A stretch of 64,000 bases of DNA, from positions 1 to 64,000 of the forward strand of contig NZ_JAGTUU010000001.1 in the NCBI RefSeq assembly GCF_018224955.1, written 5' to 3'. Numbering within the stretch: the stretch's first letter is position 1; each line of letters begins with the position of its first letter. Shown here in pieces: positions 43,756 through 53,455 of the stretch. Below the pieces are notes generated by a model, which worked only from the letters and a program-made list of their open reading frames with translations, ran no database searches and had not been told where the DNA came from. Both the position numbers and the translations under genes were made by a program. This DNA comes from Thetidibacter halocola (lineage in GTDB: Bacteria > Pseudomonadota > Alphaproteobacteria > Rhodobacterales > Rhodobacteraceae).

Positions 43756-46491
43756 TTACGCGCCGCCGTCCTCTGCCTCGTCGTCGCCCTGGTCGGCGAT
43801 CCAGGCAACGCTGACCACTTCCTCGCCGGCGCCGGTGTCGAACACCTTGACCCCGCCCGCGCTGCGCGACCGGAAGGAAATCCCGTCCACTGGCACGCGG
43901 ATCGACTGGCCTTTCGAGGTGGCCAGCATGATCTGGTCGTCCATCTCGACCGGGAAACTGGCAACGATCTCGCCGCCACGCATGGTTTTCTCCCACGCGG
44001 TGACGCCCATCCCGCCGCGCCCGCGCACCGGGTAATCGTGGCTTGACGACAGCTTGCCCAGGCCCTTGGCCGTGATGGTCAGGATCAGGTTTTCGGCCGC
44101 CGACATCGCGGCATAGCGGTCCTGAGGCAGGGCGCTGTCGGCATTGCCTTCTTCCTCGTCGCTCTCGGTCTCTTCGGTCACACCCGCCATCAGGCGGCGC
44201 ATCTTGAGATACGAGGCGCGCTCGTCCGATTCCGCGTCGAAATGCCGGATCACCGACATCGACACAACCTCGTCCTTGCCCAGCAGGCGGATACCCCGGA
44301 CACCGGTCGAACTGCGCGAGTTGAAGATCCGCACGTCCGGAACCGGGAAACGGATCGCCCGGCCGGAATTCGTCACCAGCATCACGTCGTCATCCTCGGA
44401 GCAGATGCGCGCGTCGATCAGGCGGGTGTTCTCATCCTCGCCTTCGAACTTCATCGCGATCTTGCCATTGCGCATCACGTTGGTGAAGTCCGACAGCCGA
44501 TTGCGGCGCACCGACCCCTTGGAGGTCGCAAAGACGATCTGGAGAGCGTCCCATTCCTCCTCGGGGCGGTCCACCGGCATGATCGCGGCGATCGAGACGC
44601 CGGTCGGGATCGGCAGGATGTTGACGATCGCTTTGCCCTTCGAGGTGCGCCCGCCCAGCGGCAGGCGCCAGGTCTTGAGCTTGTAGGCCATGCCGTCGGT
44701 GGTGAAGAACAGCAGCTGCGTGTGCGTGTTGGCGACGAACAGCGTCGTCACCACGTCGTCATCCTTGAGCGCGCCGCCCGACAGGCCCTTGCCACCACGC
44801 TTTTGCGAGCGGAACTCGGCCAGCGGGGTGCGCTTGATATAGCCGCCCGCGGTGACGGTCACGACCATGTCCTCGCGTTCGATCAGGTCCTCGTCGTCGA
44901 GGTCTCCGGCCCAGTCGGTGATCTCGGTGCGGCGCGGCACGGCGAACTCGTCGCGAATGCTGCGCATCTCGTCACCGATGATCTGCATGATCCGCTCGCG
45001 CGAGGACAGGATGTCGAGGTAATCCTTGATCTTCGCCGCCAGGTCTTCGAGCTCGTCGGTGATTTCCTTGACGCCCAGCTGCGTCAGGCGTTGCAGCCGC
45101 AGTTCCAGGATCGCGCGTGCCTGCGCCTCGGACAGGTTGTAGGTGCCGTCCTCGTTGGCCTTGTGGGTCGGGTCGTCGATCAGTGCGATATAGGGCAGGA
45201 TGGCGCCCGCCGGCCAGCGCCGCGTCATCAGCCGTTCCCGCGCCTCGGAGGCATCCGCGCTGGAGCGGATCGTCGCCACGACCTCGTCGACATTGCTGAC
45301 CGCCACGGCGAGACCGCACAGGATATGCGACCGCTCGCGCGCCCTGCGCAGCAGGTAGGCGGTGCGCCGCGCCACCACGTCCTCGCGGAAGTCGATGAAG
45401 GCGGTAAGGAAGGCGCGCAGCGTCAGTTGTTCCGGCTTGCCGCCGTTCAGCGCCAGCATGTTGCATCCGAACGAGGTCTGCATCGGGGTAAAGCGATAGA
45501 GCTGGTTCAGCACCACCTCTGCCGTCGCATCCCGCTTGAGCTCGATCACCACGCGCACGCCGTCGCGGTCGGATTCGTCCTGCACGTGGGCGATGCCCTC
45601 GATCTTCTTGTCGCGGGCGGCCTCGGCGATGCGCTCGATCATCGTGGCCTTGTTCACCTGGTAGGGGATCTCGTCGATGATGATGGCAAAACGATCCTTG
45701 CGCAGTTCCTCGACCCGGGTCTTGGCCCGGATGATGACGCTGCCGCGCCCTTCGAGATAGGCCTTGCGCGCACCGGACCGGCCCAGGATCACGCCGCCTG
45801 TGGGAAAGTCGGGGGCCGGGATGTAGTCGATCAGGTCTTCGGACGACAGGTCGGGATTGGCGATCAGCGCCAGCGTCGCGTCGATCACCTCGCCCAGGTT
45901 GTGCGGTGGGATTCGCGTGGCCATGCCGACGGCGATGCCCTCGGCGCCGTTGACCAGCACGTTGGGATAGCGCGCGGGCAGGACGGTCGGCTCCATCCGC
46001 TCGTTGGCATAGTTCGGGACGAAATCGACGGTCTCCTTGTCGATATCTTCCAGCAGCGCCTCGGCCACCTTCTGCAAGCGGCTTTCGGTATAGCGGTAGG
46101 CGGCGGGCGGGTCGCCGTCCATGCTGCCGAAATTGCCCTGGCCATCGATCAGCGGCAGGGACATCGAGAAATCCTGTGCCATGCGCACCAGCGCGTCATA
46201 GACCGCCGAATCCCCGTGCGGGTGATAGCGGCCCATCACGTCGCCGACCGCCGTCGCGCATTTGCGATAGGGCTTGGCGCGGGTCTGGCCGTTCTCCCAG
46301 AGCGTATAAAGGATGCGCCGGTGCACCGGTTTCAACCCGTCCCGAAGGTCGGGAATGGCCCGGCTGACGATCACCGACATGGCATAGTCGAGATAGCTCG
46401 ACTTCATCTCGTCGGTGATGGTGATCGTCGGTCCGGCATGAGGCGCCGGTTTTTTCTTTTCGTTTTCAGGAGTTTCCGGCGTATCGTTCAC
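43756..46491 (-). CDS. gyrA: DNA gyrase subunit A
   Basis: 911 residues. The catalytic tyrosine is Y134 (AAYRYTE). The quinolone-determining region [17 protein letters not shown] carries S95 and D99 (E. coli S83/D87), the susceptible form. The GyrA box QKRGGKG identifies gyrase rather than topoisomerase IV. The C-terminal beta-pinwheel repeats follow, with an acidic insert ([15 protein letters not shown]) and acidic tail. It introduces negative supercoils with GyrB, which is not in the window. Confidence 0.98.
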   Translation of the reverse strand: MNDTPETPENEKKKPAPHAGPTITITDEMKSSYLDYAMSVIVSRAIPDLRDGLKPVHRRILYTLWENGQTRAKPYRKCATAVGDVMGRYHPHGDSAVYDALVRMAQDFSMSLPLIDGQGNFGSMDGDPPAAYRYTESRLQKVAEALLEDIDKETVDFVPNYANERMEPTVLPARYPNVLVNGAEGIAVGMATRIPPHNLGEVIDATLALIANPDLSSEDLIDYIPAPDFPTGGVILGRSGARKAYLEGRGSVIIRAKTRVEELRKDRFAIIIDEIPYQVNKATMIERIAEAARDKKIEGIAHVQDESDRDGVRVVIELKRDATAEVVLNQLYRFTPMQTSFGCNMLALNGGKPEQLTLRAFLTAFIDFREDVVARRTAYLLRRARERSHILCGLAVAVSNVDEVVATIRSSADASEARERLMTRRWPAGAILPYIALIDDPTHKANEDGTYNLSEAQARAILELRLQRLTQLGVKEITDELEDLAAKIKDYLDILSSRERIMQIIGDEMRSIRDEFAVPRRTEITDWAGDLDDEDLIEREDMVVTVTAGGYIKRTPLAEFRSQKRGGKGLSGGALKDDDVVTTLFVANTHTQLLFFTTDGMAYKLKTWRLPLGGRTSKGKAIVNILPIPTGVSIAAIMPVDRPEEEWDALQIVFATSKGSVRRNRLSDFTNVMRNGKIAMKFEGEDENTRLIDARICSEDDDVMLVTNSGRAIRFPVPDVRIFNSRSSTGVRGIRLLGKDEVVSMSVIRHFDAESDERASYLKMRRLMAGVTEETESDEEEGNADSALPQDRYAAMSAAENLILTITAKGLGKLSSSHDYPVRGRGGMGVTAWEKTMRGGEIVASFPVEMDDQIMLATSKGQSIRVPVDGISFRSRSAGGVKVFDTGAGEEVVSVAWIADQGDDEAEDGGA

Positions 46492-46684
46492 GTGCTCTGC
46501 CTGTCCGTTGCGCGGCCATATCTAGTTGCCGGAACTATACCAGAGACAAGATGCGGGGTGCAATGGCGCCTGCCCACCGCATTTTGGCAGCCGCGGCATA
46601 TGACTGCTAACACACTGTTTTTATTGAAAAGTAAAGAATCACTTGGCAGACTCTTTCTGTGACACCCCGACATGAGGTTACAGG

Positions 46685-46954
46685 ATGGAGAAAAGCGAGA
46701 CCGAGTTGATGCTGCGAGGCTACGGGCTGACCACGGCGGAATTCTTCTACCGCATGCCCGACTACAAGAACGTCATCAATACCTTCGTCTGGCAGGATTA
46801 CGACCTCGCCCCTGACCACCCGAAACTGTTCCGCTTCATCGAGTACTGGCAGGATCAGATCGAGGGGCCGCTCCACTCGGTGCGCTTCGTGCATCGAAAG
46901 ATGATCAGCCCGGGCGAATGGCGCAATGTGGTGGGGGAATTCACCTACCACTGA
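46685..46954 (+). CDS. Usg family protein
   Basis: 89 residues: LMLRGYGLTTAEFFYRMPDYKNVINTFVWQDYDLAPDHPKLFRFIEYWQDQIEGPLHSVRF is the compact Usg signature found in alphaproteobacteria. No catalytic motif is known; function unknown. Divergent from gyrA with a 193-base gap that must hold both promoters. Confidence 0.85.
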   Translation: MEKSETELMLRGYGLTTAEFFYRMPDYKNVINTFVWQDYDLAPDHPKLFRFIEYWQDQIEGPLHSVRFVHRKMISPGEWRNVVGEFTYH

Positions 46955-47005
46955 GGCGCAACCGAAGCTCCGGCTACATCGAGCCGGACAAACTATGGGG
47001 TCGAT

Positions 47006-47054
47006 TGGTCCCGGACCTGTCCGGGACCAAGAGGTGCAGAACCCTCTTGCACCT
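47006..47054. terminator. Two tandem hairpins between usg and the SYLF gene
   Basis: First stem TGGTCCCGG/CCGGGACCA (47006-47014 with 47021-47029), then AGGTGCA/TGCACCT (47032-47038 with 47048-47054), two bases apart. Located between convergent genes, so probably a bidirectional termination region; T-tracts are short. Confidence 0.6.
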
Positions 47055-47057
47055 TTG

Positions 47058-47612
47058 TCAGGGAATGATCCGGGTGTATTTCACGCCTTCCAGTGTCGCG
47101 CCCACATGCAGGCCCGATTGGCCGAAGATCACCGCGATCACGGGCGCGAGCGAGGTCGTCGTCTCGGCGGCCAGGGTCTCGCCCCGTTCGGGGATGGCGT
47201 ATTCGATATTCGCGCCGGCGGCGAAACCGGGCGAGCGGCGGAAGTTCATCAGCGCCTGTTCCGTCATGAAGAACAGCACATGCGAATATTGCTTGCCGCC
47301 GATTTGCAGCCCGCCGCTGGCCTTGGCGACGGAATAGTAATCCACCGTCGCCCCGCCGACGCGCAGCGCGCCGCGCCCATAGGCGCCGCCGAAGCCAAGC
47401 CCGGCCTCGGTGACAAGAGGCATGATCAGGATGCCCGCGGATTTCGCACCGAGGCTACGCGTGCCGGGATATTCGTTGTAAAGCTGCGCCAGGGTGGCGT
47501 CTGCGCGGGCGTCGATCATCGCCGGGCCGCGGCTGCCCACGCCGTTGGCGCATGCGGCCAGCAGCGTCGTGCTGCCCAGGCCCATCATCAGGGTGCGTCG
47601 GGAAAGGGTCAT
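47058..47612 (-). CDS. SYLF (YSC84-like) lipoprotein
   Basis: 184 residues. The N-terminus combines twin arginines (SRRTLMMG) with a lipobox (LLAAC), so it is an exported lipoprotein. The SYLF/Ysc84 domain follows: AGILIMPLVTEAGLGFGGAYGRGALRV, YYSVAKASGGLQIGGKQYSHVLFFMTEQALMNF. Eukaryotic relatives bind phosphoinositides; the bacterial role is unknown. Confidence 0.85.
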   Translation of the reverse strand: MTLSRRTLMMGLGSTTLLAACANGVGSRGPAMIDARADATLAQLYNEYPGTRSLGAKSAGILIMPLVTEAGLGFGGAYGRGALRVGGATVDYYSVAKASGGLQIGGKQYSHVLFFMTEQALMNFRRSPGFAAGANIEYAIPERGETLAAETTTSLAPVIAVIFGQSGLHVGATLEGVKYTRIIP

Positions 47613-47742
47613 GGCTCTGCTCGCTCTCGTTCGGACGTCTTTTGCGTCCCGTTTGCTGCAAACCGGGATCTCCGGCTGGGCGCTTTATACAGCCAGCGCA
47701 CGGGATTGTCACCGTTTGTTGTAGGCCTTGGGCGACAAACCG

Positions 47743-48741
47743 CTAGCCGTTGAGCAGGCGCGCGGCGGCGGGCGCGAAATAGGTCAGCACCCCGTCGCAA
47801 CCGGCGCGCTTGAACGCCACCAGCGACTCCAGCATCACCTTGTCGCCGTCGACCCAGCCGCGTTCAGCCGCGCCGGCCAGCATCGCGTATTCGCCCGACA
47901 CCTGGTAGGCAAAGGTCGGCGCGCCGAACATGTCCTTGGCACGGCGGCAGATATCGAGGTAGGGCATGCCCGGCTTGACCATTACCATGTCGGCGCCTTC
48001 GGCGAGGTCGCGTGCGATCAGGCGCATCGCCTCGTCGGAATTGCCGGGATCCTGCTGATAGGTCTTCTTGTCGCCCTTCAGCGCGCCGGATGCGCCCACC
48101 GCATCACGGAAGGGGCCGTAGAAGGCGCTGGCATACTTGGCGGCATAGCTGAGCAGGCAGACATTCTGGTGGCCGTGCGATTCCAGCGCCTTGCGCAGCG
48201 CGCCGATGCGGCCGTCCATCATGTCGCTGGGTCCGATGATGTCGGCGCCGGCCGCCGCCTGGGACAGCGCCTGTTTGACCAGCGCCTCGACCGTGCGGTC
48301 GTTGACCACATAACCGTCCTCGACGAACCCGTCATGCCCATCGATATTATAGGGATCCAGCGCCACGTCGGTCATCACCGCGATGTCGATGCCGGCATCC
48401 TTGATCGCGCGGGTCGCGGTGTTGGACAGGTTGTCGGGGTTCCACGCCTCGGCGCAGTCCTTGGTCTTCTTCGCCGGGTCGGTGTAGGGAAACAGGCAGA
48501 TCGCCGGGATTCCCAAGGCGTGCGCCTCTCGCGCTGCCTCGACTACCTTGTCCACCGACAGCCGGTTCACGCCGGGCATCGAGGCGATCGGTTCGACCAC
48601 GCCCTCGCCGTCGCGGACAAAGACCGGCCAGATGAAATCGGACGGCGTCAGCAGTGTTTGCGAGACCAGCGCCCTTATCGCGGGGCTCTGCCTCAGTCGG
48701 CGAAAGCGGGTGGCGGGGAAGGGCGATTGCGTGGGCTGCAT
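47743..48741 (-). CDS. hemB: Delta-aminolevulinic acid dehydratase (porphobilinogen synthase)
   Basis: 332 residues. Schiff-base lysines are in MVKPGMPYLDI and LLSYAAKYASAFYGPFRDA. At the metal loop the sequence is VALDPYNIDGHDG, with Asp instead of the Cys cluster, so it is the Mg2+/K+-dependent type. It condenses two 5-aminolevulinate into porphobilinogen. ATG 48741 preferred over GTG 48756. Confidence 0.96.
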   Translation of the reverse strand: MQPTQSPFPATRFRRLRQSPAIRALVSQTLLTPSDFIWPVFVRDGEGVVEPIASMPGVNRLSVDKVVEAAREAHALGIPAICLFPYTDPAKKTKDCAEAWNPDNLSNTATRAIKDAGIDIAVMTDVALDPYNIDGHDGFVEDGYVVNDRTVEALVKQALSQAAAGADIIGPSDMMDGRIGALRKALESHGHQNVCLLSYAAKYASAFYGPFRDAVGASGALKGDKKTYQQDPGNSDEAMRLIARDLAEGADMVMVKPGMPYLDICRRAKDMFGAPTFAYQVSGEYAMLAGAAERGWVDGDKVMLESLVAFKRAGCDGVLTYFAPAAARLLNG

Positions 48742-48871
48742 GGCATGACCTGTCACTTTTTTCCGACACTAGGGATGCACCGTGCATGGCCCGCTGTCCA
48801 GACCCGCGCCCGGCTATGGGCAATCGCGTTTTGCCACGCTAGAGAGGGCGCGCAGGCGAAAGGGCGGACAT

Positions 48872-49393
48872 TTGGACTGGTACGAAACCGTTTTCGAAGT
48901 CATCGACATGCGGTCCTTCTCGAACCTCTGGTTCTGGATCGTCCTCGCGGTCGTCTGGTCCTCTGCCAGCCACTGGGTCCTGGGCGTGCCCTTCGACATG
49001 GTGGCGCGCGCACGGCGCAATGGTGGGCGGGCCGAGCAGGATCTCGAGGACCTCGTGCGGATCAACACCAATCGCCTGATCTTCATCGTCGAGGAGGCCG
49101 GGCTCTGGGTCGCGGGGCTTGGCTCGGCACTTCTGACCGGGATGGGCGTGCTGGGCTTCGGCTACGGGATCGAACTGGCGCAGGCGCTGTTCCTGCTGGC
49201 CTTCCCGATGAGCCTCGTGGGTCTGCTCAGCCTCCGCACCTCGCGCCGCATCCAGGCCGGAGAGAACAGCGGCGAGGCGCTGTGGCGTCGGCTGGTGCGG
49301 CACCGCTTCGCGGTTCAGGGGATCGGCATGCTGTCGATTTTCGTCACCGCGCTCTGGGGCATGTATCAGAACCTCTCGGCGCACGTGCTCTGA
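48872..49393 (+). CDS. Integral membrane protein (annotated in relatives as a SufBCD-associated component)
   Basis: 173 residues from a TTG start with AAGGGCGG upstream; no ATG fits before the conserved DWYETVFEVIDMRSFSNLWFWIVLAVVWSSASHWVLGVPFDMV. About three to four membrane segments and a central cytoplasmic loop (RARRNGGRAEQDLEDLVRINTNRL). I recall rhodobacterial relatives labelled as component of SufBCD complex, but nothing here supports a role in Fe-S assembly. Convergent with the next small gene, one base apart. Confidence 0.6.
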   Translation: MDWYETVFEVIDMRSFSNLWFWIVLAVVWSSASHWVLGVPFDMVARARRNGGRAEQDLEDLVRINTNRLIFIVEEAGLWVAGLGSALLTGMGVLGFGYGIELAQALFLLAFPMSLVGLLSLRTSRRIQAGENSGEALWRRLVRHRFAVQGIGMLSIFVTALWGMYQNLSAHVL

Positions 49394-49394
49394 C

Positions 49395-49757
49395 TCAGCC
49401 TTCGGGGCGGCATTCTCCGCCCAGCCGCGCCCCGTCCGCCGTCAGCGTGGCCGACCCGTCACTGTGGCGGATCAGCAGCATGGCGCGCTCGGCCAGGAAA
49501 AAGCCGCGACCGCCATCCTGCGTCAGGATCGCCTCGGCGGTCAGTTCCACATTAGGCAGGGTGACGCGCGACAGCTGGCGGCGGGGCGGCTCGTCCGGTG
49601 AGACGGGATCAGCGAATTGCGCCGGGTCCAGCGTGAATCGCAGCGTCTCGAACGGCGGTGCAAAGGCACATAGCCACGCCTCGGGCGCGGCCCCGGCCTG
49701 GCCTGTCGACGCCATCGTGACCATTCCGGCCAGGACGAAACCCTTGCTGTGCCGCAT
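49395..49757 (-). CDS. Small exported protein of unknown function
   Basis: 120 residues with a signal peptide (LAGMVTMASTGQAGA). The mature part has two cysteines (WLCAFAPPF and GECRPEG) and a strand-rich pattern with LLIRHSDGSATLTADG, reminiscent of small periplasmic beta proteins. Divergent from the sugar-dehydrogenase gene, 46 bases apart. No family recognised. Confidence 0.65.
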   Translation of the reverse strand: MRHSKGFVLAGMVTMASTGQAGAAPEAWLCAFAPPFETLRFTLDPAQFADPVSPDEPPRRQLSRVTLPNVELTAEAILTQDGGRGFFLAERAMLLIRHSDGSATLTADGARLGGECRPEG

Positions 49758-49803
49758 TGCACCCCCATATGCCCCCATATCCCGATGATAGGAGGATTTG
49801 TCC

Positions 49804-50907
49804 GTGTTTCCAAAGACCGCAGCCGCCACCGCCGCCCTGATCCTGGCTGCCAGCGCCGCCCTGGCCGAACGGATCGCGACCGAAGCCGGCCCGATGGTCG
49901 CGCAACCCGTGGTCGAGGGGCTCGACATTCCCTGGGCCTTCGGATTCCTGCCGGACGGGACGATCCTGGTCACGGAACGCGAGGGTGCGCTTGTGGCGCA
50001 GCGCGGCGAGGACCGCTGGACAATCGACGGTCTGCCGAAAATCGAGGTGGACGGGCAGGGCGGCCTGCTGGACATCCTCGTGCCGCGCGATTTCGCCACC
50101 AGCCGCGAGATATTCCTGACCTACTCCAAGGCGCAGTTCGTCCGCGGATCGGGCACCGCCGTCTACCGCGCGCGCCTGTCCGAGGACGGCCGCCGCCTGG
50201 AGGGTGGCGAGACGATCTTCGAGATTGCACGCGGCAGCGGAGGCGGTTTTCACTTCGGTTCGCGCATCGTCGAGGCGTCGGATGGCACGCTGTTCGTGAC
50301 CGTGGGCGACCGCGGCAATCCCGAGACCGCGCAGGACCGCGCGATGCACAACGGTTCGGTGCTGCGGATCACGCGGGACGGGCGCGTGCCTGCCGACAAT
50401 CCCTTTGTCGGGCAGTCCGGCGTGCAGCCGGAAATCTGGTCCTGGGGCCACCGCAACCCGCAGGGCGCGGCGGTGGACGGCGATGGCCAGCTTTGGGTGA
50501 TCGAACACGGCGCGCGCGGCGGGGACGAGGTCAACCGGATCGAGAAGGGCGCGAATTACGGCTGGCCCGTGATCGCCTACGGCGTGAACTACAACGGCTC
50601 GTCTATCGGGGTTGGCACCGCGCAGGAGGGTATGAAACAGCCGGTGTATTACTGGGATCCCTCGATTGCGCCGTCGGACATGGCGTTCTTCCGCGGTGGC
50701 AACTGGGACGGCCAGGCCTTTGTCGGATCGCTGAAATTCGACTATGTCTCGCGCCTTTCGGGCAATCCGCTGCGCGAGGTCGAGCGGATCGAGGGCGCGG
50801 CCACCAGCCGTGTGCGCGACGTCGACCAGGGGCCGGACGGGGCGCTGTGGTTCCTCAGCGAGGGCAACGGCGCGCTTTATCGGTTGGTGCCCGGCGAAGG
50901 CAGCTGA
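49804..50907 (+). CDS. PQQ-dependent sugar dehydrogenase-like protein (Asd/YliI family)
   Basis: 367 residues. A signal peptide (TAAATAALILAASAALA) is followed by a six-bladed beta-propeller with GLDIPWAFGFLPDGTILVTERE, GGLLDI, GFHFGSRI, GHRNPQG and EHGARGGDEVN, as in soluble aldose sugar dehydrogenases that bind PQQ and Ca2+ in the periplasm. I chose GTG 49804 because GGAGGA lies seven bases upstream; TTG 49798 is too close. No PQQ synthesis genes in the window. Confidence 0.85.
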   Translation: MFPKTAAATAALILAASAALAERIATEAGPMVAQPVVEGLDIPWAFGFLPDGTILVTEREGALVAQRGEDRWTIDGLPKIEVDGQGGLLDILVPRDFATSREIFLTYSKAQFVRGSGTAVYRARLSEDGRRLEGGETIFEIARGSGGGFHFGSRIVEASDGTLFVTVGDRGNPETAQDRAMHNGSVLRITRDGRVPADNPFVGQSGVQPEIWSWGHRNPQGAAVDGDGQLWVIEHGARGGDEVNRIEKGANYGWPVIAYGVNYNGSSIGVGTAQEGMKQPVYYWDPSIAPSDMAFFRGGNWDGQAFVGSLKFDYVSRLSGNPLREVERIEGAATSRVRDVDQGPDGALWFLSEGNGALYRLVPGEGS

Positions 50908-50978
50908 CGCTTTTTCTTGATCGGCGCAGAATTCCCCGGCAGGCTTTCCGCATTGGTTGCCTTTCGGGGAATTTCACC

Positions 50979-51785
50979 ATGCGGATTTATTGTTGCATCG
51001 ATGGCACCGACAATGCCGATCCCTCCGGCAACGCGGTGCAACGCGCCTGCGTCATGCTGGAGGGCACCCAGTCGATGACCAACGGCCACGTCAAGCGGAT
51101 CGCCTCGCTGGGGTTCGACCGGCACAAGTATTTTCCCGGCACGCAGGACAGTGTGACGGGCCGCAGTTCGGCCCAGATCGTCGAACAGGCCCTGAACTGG
51201 ATTCTGGCCAATTACGGATCGTCGCCCAACCCGGACCGAAAGCTCTTCCTGGGCGGGTTCAGCCGGGGCGGCGCGGCGATGATCGTGATCGCCCACCGGT
51301 TGCAGCAAAGGCGCATCCCCGTGCAGGAGATGTACCTGTTCGACGCGGTGGACCGGTCCTTCTGGATGGATGACGACCAGACGAATTCCATCCCCGGCAA
51401 TGTCACCATGGCCTTTCACGCGCTGCGCGATCCGCTGTCGGGCAGCCGCGTCAGCTTTGGCAATTGCGGGCTCTACGGCACCGGCGCGAACGTTTTGCCC
51501 GCGACCTTCATGACCACGCATGGCGGCGTCGGCGGCTGGCCGAACGGGGAAGCGATGGTCAAGCCCGGCGTCGGTCCCGAGGATTACATGTACATGGCGC
51601 GACTTGGGCCGGTCATCGGGGCCGCGGCGGCCGCATCCGACCGGCGCCGCCACAACATCCACGAAAGCGGTGAACCCTGGCCGTCGAACATCACGCCGGC
51701 ACAGGAAAGGGCCGGGATGAGACGGGCCTGGGACTGGATGTTCGGCAAGGCGTTCAGCACGCTGGGGGCTGCCTATTCGTCCTGA
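50979..51785 (+). CDS. DUF2235-like alpha/beta hydrolase
   Basis: 268 residues. The start MRIYCCIDGTDNADPSGNAVQ matches the DUF2235 opening (F-x-DGT-N). The nucleophile elbow is GFSRGG, followed by YLFDAVDRSFWMDDD and a late His (TTHGGVGGW). The family includes type VI secretion phospholipases (Tle1) and uncharacterised hydrolases; no T6SS genes are near. It is 71 bases after the sugar dehydrogenase and overlaps the convergent GNAT gene by 13 bases. Confidence 0.7.
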   Translation: MRIYCCIDGTDNADPSGNAVQRACVMLEGTQSMTNGHVKRIASLGFDRHKYFPGTQDSVTGRSSAQIVEQALNWILANYGSSPNPDRKLFLGGFSRGGAAMIVIAHRLQQRRIPVQEMYLFDAVDRSFWMDDDQTNSIPGNVTMAFHALRDPLSGSRVSFGNCGLYGTGANVLPATFMTTHGGVGGWPNGEAMVKPGVGPEDYMYMARLGPVIGAAAAASDRRRHNIHESGEPWPSNITPAQERAGMRRAWDWMFGKAFSTLGAAYSS

Positions 51786-52279
51786 CGCAGGGCCAGCGCA
51801 TACGAGGCGGTATCGCACCACTCGGTCCCACCATAGAGGAAGTTCCGTTCCTCAAGCCCGGTCATCGCGAAGCCCAGCCGCGCCAGCAACCGGGCCGAAG
51901 CGATGTTGCGGGGGTCGATCTCGGCGGTGAGCGTCTGCGCCTCGGGAAAGCGCGCCGCGATCTCGGCGATCAACGCGCGCATGGCTTCGGTCGCGAGGCC
52001 CTGGCCCCAATGGTCGGGATGGATCAGGTATCCGACCTCCCAGCGTTTCCACATCGCCACGCGCCCGATCAGCGCGCCGTCGCGCTCGACCGCGTATTCC
52101 AGCGACTGGTCCGGCGGGTTGTCGATGCATTTCGCCAAGAAGCGACGGGTTTCCGCGATATCATCCCAGGCGGGACGGTCCCAGTAGCGCATGGCGCGCG
52201 GGTCGGAAAAGATCGCGTGCAGCGCTTCTGCATCGTCCTCGCGCAGCGGCCGCAGGCGCAGCCGGGGCGTCTCGATCAC
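51773..52279 (-). CDS. GNAT-family N-acetyltransferase
   Basis: 168 residues, RimJ/RimL type: ETPRLRLRPLREDDAEALHAIFSDPRAMRYW, VGYLIHPDHWGQGLATEAMRALI (acetyl-CoA loop), and NIASARLLARLGFAMTGLEERNF. It overlaps the upstream GlxA-type regulator gene by four bases, so they form an operon. Substrate unknown. Confidence 0.85.
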   Translation of the reverse strand: MIETPRLRLRPLREDDAEALHAIFSDPRAMRYWDRPAWDDIAETRRFLAKCIDNPPDQSLEYAVERDGALIGRVAMWKRWEVGYLIHPDHWGQGLATEAMRALIAEIAARFPEAQTLTAEIDPRNIASARLLARLGFAMTGLEERNFLYGGTEWCDTASYALALRQDE

Positions 52280-53286
52280 ACCGACAGGCGCTGCGCGTGG
52301 GCGCCGCGTTCGCGATAGGGGGTCGTCTCATAATGCGCGCGGTAGCATTTCGAGAAATGCGACGGGCTGGCAAAACCGCAAGCCAGCGCGACGTTGATCA
52401 CGCTCATGTCCGTCTGCATCAACAGGTTGCGCGCCTTTTGCAGGCGCAGCTCCATGTAATAACGCTTGGGCGAGCGGTTCAGGTAGCGCCGGAACAACCG
52501 CTCCAACTGGCGTGTCGACATGCCGACCTCGGTCGCCAGGACGGCGGGGCTGATCGGTTCCTCGATATTGGCCTCCATCTTGTGGATGACCTGGCTAAGC
52601 TTGGGGTGGCGGACGCCGATGCGGGTCGGCACGGACAGGCGCTGGGTGTCCTGGTCGGTGCGGATCGAGGAATAGATCTGCTGGTCGGCCACCGCGCTGG
52701 CCAGATCCTCGCCATGGTCGCTGGCGATGATCTGCAGGAACAGGTCGATGGACGAGGTGCCGCCCGCCGTCGTCATCCGGTTCCCGTCGATCACGAACAC
52801 CGACTTGGTCAGCGTGACCTCCTCGAATTCCTCGGAAAAGCTGTCGTGGTTCTCCCAGTGGATCGTCGCCTTCTTGCCATCCAGAAGCCCGGCACGGGCC
52901 AGCGTGTAGCCCGCGGTGCAAAGCCCGCCCATGCGCAGCCCCTTGCGGGCCTCGCGGCGCAGCCAGTTGAGCATCTTCTTGGTGGTCGCGTCCTGCACGT
53001 CCATGCCGCCGCACAGGATCACCGTGTCGTCGCGGCGCAACTCGTCGAGGTCACCATCCAGATGGAATGCCGTGCCGGTCGAACTGCGCACCACCGTGCC
53101 GCCCTCGCCGATCAGGCGCCAGTCATACAGCTTGCGGCCCGACATCCGGTTGGCCAGCCGCAGGCAGTCCAGCGCCGCCGCAAAGGACAGCAGGGTGAAG
53201 TTCTCCAGCAGCACGAAGACGAAACGCCGGGGCTTGTCCGGGGCGTTCTCGATCTCGACGGTCTGGCGCTGGGTCTGTGCGAGCAT
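52276..53286 (-). CDS. GlxA-family transcriptional regulator (DJ-1-like plus AraC HTH)
   Basis: 336 residues. N-terminal DJ-1/PfpI-like domain (FVFVLLENFTLLSFAAALDCLRLANRM, then a Cys in GGLCTAGYTLARAGLLDG), C-terminal AraC HTH pair (AVLATEVGMSTRQLERLFRRYLNRSPKRYYMELRL...VALACGFASPSHFSKCYRAHY). Members control choline, glycine-betaine or arginine use in Rhizobiales/Rhodobacterales. The start is uncertain (53286 or further upstream). Divergent from aroG. Confidence 0.88.
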   Translation of the reverse strand: MLAQTQRQTVEIENAPDKPRRFVFVLLENFTLLSFAAALDCLRLANRMSGRKLYDWRLIGEGGTVVRSSTGTAFHLDGDLDELRRDDTVILCGGMDVQDATTKKMLNWLRREARKGLRMGGLCTAGYTLARAGLLDGKKATIHWENHDSFSEEFEEVTLTKSVFVIDGNRMTTAGGTSSIDLFLQIIASDHGEDLASAVADQQIYSSIRTDQDTQRLSVPTRIGVRHPKLSQVIHKMEANIEEPISPAVLATEVGMSTRQLERLFRRYLNRSPKRYYMELRLQKARNLLMQTDMSVINVALACGFASPSHFSKCYRAHYETTPYRERGAHAQRLSV

Positions 53287-53455
53287 TCCGGCGGCATCCT
53301 TCCACGCGGCAGGCGCGCCGCTGTGCAAGGATGGTCAGAGAAGGACGAAAGCGTCAAGATATGTCGCATAAAAGCGGGTGGCGGGTCCGCCGGGCTTTGA
53401 GTATAGACGACGCGTTAACGCCAACACCCATGCTGAGAAGAACCGGAGAAAAGCG

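Noticed and set aside
43756-46491. Quinolone-resistance substitutions in gyrA
   Set aside because: S95 and D99 (E. coli S83 and D87) are the wild-type residues.
44242-46662. An 806-codon open frame antisense to gyrA
   Set aside because: High-GC third positions of gyrA keep the antisense frame open; no domain, no ribosome binding site, and gyrA is unambiguous.
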